This document shows positions 59,223 to 64,000 of a DNA stretch of 64,000 nucleotides, piece after piece. The position numbers and the translations under genes are program-made. Origin of the DNA: Saururus chinensis (lineage: Eukaryota; Streptophyta; Magnoliopsida; Piperales; Saururaceae); the NCBI GenBank assembly GCA_035235625.1, contig CP141141.1, positions 43,113,719-43,177,718 of the forward strand. Direction: 5' to 3'. Numbering within the stretch: the first letter of the stretch is position 1; each line of letters opens with the position of its first letter. The notes under the pieces were generated by a model. The model worked only from the letters and a program-made list of their open reading frames with translations, was not told the origin of the DNA and did no database searches.

Positions 59223-62200
59223 TTTCGAATTGAAGTTCCTACTTTATCCTAAACCCGTCCTCAGGCATTATTAGCTTCCAAGCTGTTGAGCCAATTTCAG
59301 AGCTTCAGGTGACAGAATAAGTCTTTAATCTTATTAGTTGTAATTGCCTACCCTGTTTTAGCAACAATTTTGTTTCTTTATGATTGGTTTACATTCTAGC
59401 ATGTTTTTGCTTTATTTTTGATGGTTTTAGATATTTTACGTGGCAGACTCCTCTTATGCATAAGAGCTAGCCTTGAGAGGAGGGGGTAACGGAGAGTTGG
59501 TTTGGGGTGAGAAGAGAAGGCGGCAGAGACAATGGCGGCATCACAAATTGGGCTCCTTTTAAGCGGATCCTCCCTAAAGAACGGCAACGATGACGACTGA
59601 GAAGGGCTTCCAATCATCCTCTCTATCTATGCTGAATCACCTTTTTTTTATCGGTCAGTGCCAAAGCTTGTTTTTTGGATGTGCGATTAGAGTTCCTTAT
59701 CATCATTTTTCCATGACTCAATTGTGCTATATTTTCTTTCAAAAATTAGGGCTGTTTGATAAATTCACCAGAGATTTTCATTGGTTTTACTGCCTATGTT
59801 TTTCCTATTCATTTTGGTATTTTTGGAATGTTTCTCATGGGTACTTGATTACAAATAAATGACTCCATAGTTTAGCCCTGTTTTATGTTTTTTTAATTTG
59901 CATATTATGATCGTGACCTTTTGCTTGGTTAATTTTGAAGACATGAACAACCACCTTTTTTAAGTATGCCATATGACAAGTGAATACCATCTGAAAAGCT
60001 GCATGAACAACCACACTTTTTATGTATATGACAAGTGAGTACTATATTGCTAGTGAGTCAACCTCAAGTCTATCTATTTTTTGGATCCAATTGAATTTAT
60101 CATGTGCATTGCAGCTATTTGCTTGGATGCCCAACCTTGTTTACTTCATGTCTGTGATAAATTTAAGCATTTTTGAATGAGTTGGCATATAGCTTATTGA
60201 CACAGCATAATTTTGATTAGACTAGTTGGAACTATTAACCCATGATGGAATTCCTTGTGTATTTTCTATATTAACACCTAAAGGTTGTCAAGTTAAAAGA
60301 TGCAAAGTTCATAGAGGCGAGCAGATCTTTAGAGTGTATGATATAGAATAGTTTCAAGCTTACTTTTCCTTGATAGGTGGGATAATCCCAGCAACTGATG
60401 AAGAATATGAATATGTACAAAATTTTAAGCAATAAATGTGCAATCATGAATTGCTTAATCAAGCTTATCAAGCTAATGAAGCAAATTAACCTCACTTATC
60501 AAGCTTGTCCAATTACATAGTTACTTAATCCTTAACAAAGACTCTATATTCTAGCAAGAACTAATTGACAGAGGTAAATGACTGAAAGTTTTTATGTTAG
60601 ATTATAAAATGCTTTCTATTGTTTTTGTGTCTCAACAAATATTTGTCCACCTGTACCTCTAAAGAGAGCAACAAATACTTGTCTACCGGGATTGTACTTG
60701 ACATCAGAACTCGCGACTGACTAGGAACTTGTAAAGCAAGGGTAACAACTAGAAGTTCACTTATGATGATATTTTAATGAAAGTTTCATCTTAATTTTAG
60801 TTAGTCTTGCTACATTTTTTGCCATAGAAGTTAGTCTTGATGTGTTTTTTTCCCTTATGGTAGTTTGGAGCCCTTCCTATAATACTAGTTCAAGCAATGA
60901 CACAAGTATGTCAAAACATATGGTGCAATTGGGTAAAAGGGCACTTCAAATATAGAGGATAAGGTGGGGAGGTTGACAATCCATGGAGGACAAGGATTTC
61001 AATCTCATGAGTGAAATGCTTTCCATAGATAAATGACCATGTTTGTCCAAATGTGTGCAAGTCTATACTAGTGTTGAATTTGTTACATGGGAATTTTCAT
61101 TTCCTTCATTTCTTATGTCTATTTAAGGATTGGAACTTGTTTATTAAAAAATGGGTGTGCAGGAATGTGAAGAACCCTTTTATGTTTTTCGTTTTTTCAG
61201 GAGAGAATGTGCAAGCCAGTATCTCATTTATTTAAATGTGTACAAGTCGATGCTAATGGTGAATTTGTTGCAAGGGAACTTTGTTTTTCTTCAATTCTTA
61301 TGTCTACTACGGATTGGAATAGGTTTCTTAAGAAATGGGTTGTCAGAATGTGTAGAACCTTTTTTAGTTTTTTTTGCCAAAATGAATGTGCAGAACTCCC
61401 ACGGATTAAATGTTTGATTATGAGCAAGACACAATCCCATTTATCCTTATCAATCCATTATCCAAATGCTATTGCAGATTGGGCGGCGATTGACAGGAAA
61501 GAGTTTAGTTTTTTTTTTCTGGGCAAGTGTGGCATTCCACAAGTAGAGAAGTATCACATAAAGTTCTCTTCTATAATAAGAAAATCTAACTAGATCCTTT
61601 ATCAAGAATTTGGAATTGTGATGCCTTTAGAAATATGCTTTTCTCTAGGAGAATTTTTTGGCAAATCCCTTAATTTTACAGAGCTTTTTTCCCTTCAAAA
61701 TCCTGCTCCAATTTCCATGTACAGAAACATGGCCCTTAATTTGTTTTGTGTTTTACCAAAAAATGACAACTACTCACAATTATAATTAATGAGTAAACAA
61801 CTTATTTTCATTACCTAACAAATAACTATTTATATTGAGAAAAAAGGATATTAGCCATGCATTTTGGAACTCAATAGGCCAATTCAAATTTACTATTCGA
61901 TCAAAGACTTGTGTAAAAGGATTGTTGAATTCAAAGTGCCATAGTAATATATATCAATATCCACAATAATTTAATTATTCTCTTTGTAGTTACATAGACT
62001 TTGAAATAATAAATACATTCATCAAAAGCAAAATCAGCAGGAAAACAACCACTCATATTCACAATCCTCATTGTTGTTAGCTACTTTTAGTACACACATA
62101 CTACCACTCTCTTCTTTGTACTCATTGTACCACATGATGAAATTTTGACAACTTCTATTCCGCACTATGCATAAAAAATGATATTAGTCATTTATATATC

Positions 62201-63308
62201 TACAAGAATGTAAATCAAAATAGTATGAATTTCATAATAATTTCCCTAACAATGAGGGCAAGAATACATGGACTTAACCCACATTGGCAATACTTTGATC
62301 AACCAATTTCTACAATCACTTCTCCTGGATGATGACATTTTCTAATCTTTTAATCTAAAATATAGTGTATGGGATGGTTGCATACTTATAGACAATTAGA
62401 TAGAAACTTCAAGTAAAAACCCACATATGACACAATGCCAAACAATAATGTGTGCAATATTTTAACACTTCTAATGTGTACAAAAAACCTCAGTTGATAG
62501 AAAGTCTCAACTAAATAGCATTATTATAATTTAAACACATACAATTTATCTAGAAGAATTGTAAAACACACACACAAAATACCTAGAAGCTATCAATTGA
62601 GCATAGAGAGAGTCCTCACCCAGCTATCACTCCAAACAAAATACCTAGAAGCAGTGCCACAATGTAGTCCTCAAAATTTATGTCATCTCAACAAAGTCAT
62701 AAGATTTATTTCTATGAATGTAGTGCAGAAATGCATTGACTGTGGAGTCAACTACATTGGTCTCCTATATAGTGTTCCATATTTCTTGATGCCTCTCAAG
62801 CCTGCCTTAATTGAAGGATACCTTTCAATGCCAGTAGCATATCAATTATGGACTTATGTGGAAGCATTATATAGATACATGAAATTCACTCATTTTTTGC
62901 CTTTTCTAGGTTTGTTTATGTAAAACACACACACAAAATACATAGCATTTTAACTTCTATATTGTATTCTAGGTAAATTATTAGTCAGCAAAAGACACTA
63001 TATCTACATTAGTCAACTTACATCTACATTAGTCAACTTACATCAGTTCCTGGTATGTAAAGTGAGAAGTATCTACTTCTCGAGACCACCTCAAGATGTA
63101 AGCACTAGTTACCAGTAATAATGTGACTAGAGTGACCAATTAAATAAATAACAAGACAAACACCTGTCTAACACAATTGCAAGCACTCTTAACTAGATTA
63201 TATAAGTAAGAGGATGAATTGAAGGAAAGATGCAAAAGGTCGAATCTGCGCTTCATAATATAGTACACCAAATGGGCTTTACGATGGTTATAAATACTCA
63301 CATTAACT
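59223..63308. other. Gene-poor stretch
   Basis: Nothing is recognised as a gene. A short frame MAASQIGLLLSGSSLKNGND (ATG 59532, stop about 59600) sits in a GC-richer patch and could be a start exon, but no partner exons were found. A 185-bp duplication lies at 61051-61392. CA-runs with AAAATACCTAGAAGC-like words recur at 62569, 62636 and 62924. A 21-bp direct repeat (CTACATTAGTCAACTTACAT) lies at 63002-63043. Confidence 0.4.
61051..61392 (+). repeat. 185-bp tandem duplication with coding-like units
   Basis: ATGTGTGCAAGTCTATACTA (about 61051) and ATGTGTACAAGTCGATGCTA (about 61236) start two copies ending GAGAATGTGCAAG / TGAATGTGCAG. Both contain TTCTTATGTCTA, GATTGGAA and AANAAATGGGT in the same order. 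A plus frame through unit 2 (61207-61593) reads LMSTTDWNRFLKKWVVRMCR, unrecognised. Confidence 0.55.
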
Positions 63309-63626
63309 GCATTCCAAATTTCAACTAACTTATCAAAGGATGATGTTGCCAAGACACACGAATTGGTTTAAAGCGAACATCAATAATTAATAGTGTGCTC
63401 CTCCAAGGAAGTATGAAAATAATAGTCATCTAAGTCCCAAAATGCCACAGATAAGAAAAAATGTGGTTATGCAAGGAGGGAGATAGAGAGAGGGAGAGAT
63501 CATTTAATCAACCTACCTTCTTATCATGCCCATCACTAGCTAATAACCTCCCATTCAATGAGAAATCACAACACATGACCTTGCCTGTACTTGTATGAAG
63601 GCAACTCACCTTAGCAAAATTCAACC
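63309..63626 (-). pseudogene. LEUNIG/LEUNIG_HOMOLOG-type WD40 fragment, frameshifted
   Basis: One exon (63626-63517, acceptor CTGCAG, donor GAAG|GTAG) translates cleanly as LNFAKVSCLHTSTGKVMCCD and ends LLASDGHDKK, a WD40 blade as in the LEUNIG co-repressors. The next part (about 63447-63309) begins FWDLDDYYFHTSLEEH, then needs a phase change before LLIIDVRFKP and another before LATSSFDKLVEIWNA. No AG acceptor is seen at its start. Two indels plus a lost acceptor argue for a pseudogene; the intact gene would need the exons missing here. LEUNIG proteins are transcriptional co-repressors in plants; this piece holds only one to two of their C-terminal WD repeats. Confidence 0.7.
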
Positions 63627-64000
63627 CTGCAGTATGTCACAATTAGTTACAAACATAAAAGCTTCCCTCATCAGATAATTGCCATACATTATTAAGGGAA
63701 TAGTACAAACTGTTTTTCTAGAGTATCCACTCATATTATCAATATTGACTATCATGCAAAATAGGCTTTATTAGATGACTAACCAAGTAGATGATGATGA
63801 TGAATAGACATAATGAGAATAGTACTCCAGCCTGGATATTTCCAAGTGCTTCAACGGGGGAAGGGAGGTTAGAAAGAGACAATTCAATGACGAAGTCTTT
63901 GTCAATATGAGTCATTAGTCGCGAGTCCTAGACATGTGCTTCAACAAAACACGACAGTATGTGGCATTTTTTTATTTACATACTCAGAAAATTGCAGATT
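63627..64000. other. Right edge, no gene resolved
   Basis: Upstream, on the minus strand, of the WD40 fragment. A phase reading HIDKDFVIELSLSN (about 63918-63877) is open but does not match the LEUNIG linker I would expect. Nothing else was recognised. Confidence 0.3.

Noticed and set aside
62597-62923. 108-codon plus-strand frame
   Set aside because: AT-rich, no recognisable protein, no splice partners; probably chance.
1-64000. tRNA or rRNA genes, CRISPR arrays, operons, viral insertions
   Set aside because: None seen; gene structure is eukaryotic throughout and no viral protein frame was recognised.

Overview
This is nuclear DNA of a flowering plant, most likely a eudicot. The genes are split by many short AT-rich introns with GT..AG borders. 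The proteins are plant types, including zeaxanthin epoxidase with a plastid-type N-terminus. The spaces between genes hold Helitrons, hAT elements, Stowaway-like MITEs and LTR elements. I rebuilt the gene models by hand, splicing exons in frame, so exon borders are inferences supported by reading frame and splice consensus.

Left part (1-14.4 kb): the 3' twelve exons of an SR-type splicing regulator of the CLASRP/SWAP group (+). Next comes a small conserved acidic/basic-tailed protein gene (+, CDS 11615-11887). The leader or leader intron of that gene holds a composite insertion (5712-7971) flanked by a 76-bp direct duplication. The insertion carries a truncated copy of a gene that sits intact 26 kb downstream, joined to a piece of a hAT element. 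A Helitron (9723-10979) and a hAT MITE (12589-13158) lie nearby.

Middle part (14.4-40.7 kb): an 11-exon conserved plant gene on the minus strand (853 aa, possibly linked to TRAPP/vesicle traffic, not proven) shares a short divergent promoter with an NAA40 (NatD) histone N-terminal acetyltransferase gene on the plus strand. The terminal exon of NAA40 is tandemly duplicated. Then come the intact gene for a small cysteine-rich membrane-anchored protein (At5g64816-type, +) and, convergent to it, a complete 16-exon zeaxanthin epoxidase gene (ZEP, 655 aa, -).

Right part (41-64 kb): a nest of transposable elements. Two diverged ~1-kb LTR-like units carry a 4.1-kb solo-LTR-like insertion (TSD GTACT) and a hAT element (48294-57933). 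The hAT is itself split by an ~8-kb LTR-class element (TSD CAAAC) rich in tandem arrays. After this lies a gene-poor stretch with two local duplications and, at the right edge, a frameshifted LEUNIG-type WD40 fragment (-).

I see no bacterial, viral or CRISPR content and no clearly new multi-gene system. The most informative features are the composite filler insertion, the duplicated NAA40 terminal exon, the nested elements with readable target-site duplications, and two conserved plant proteins of unknown function.
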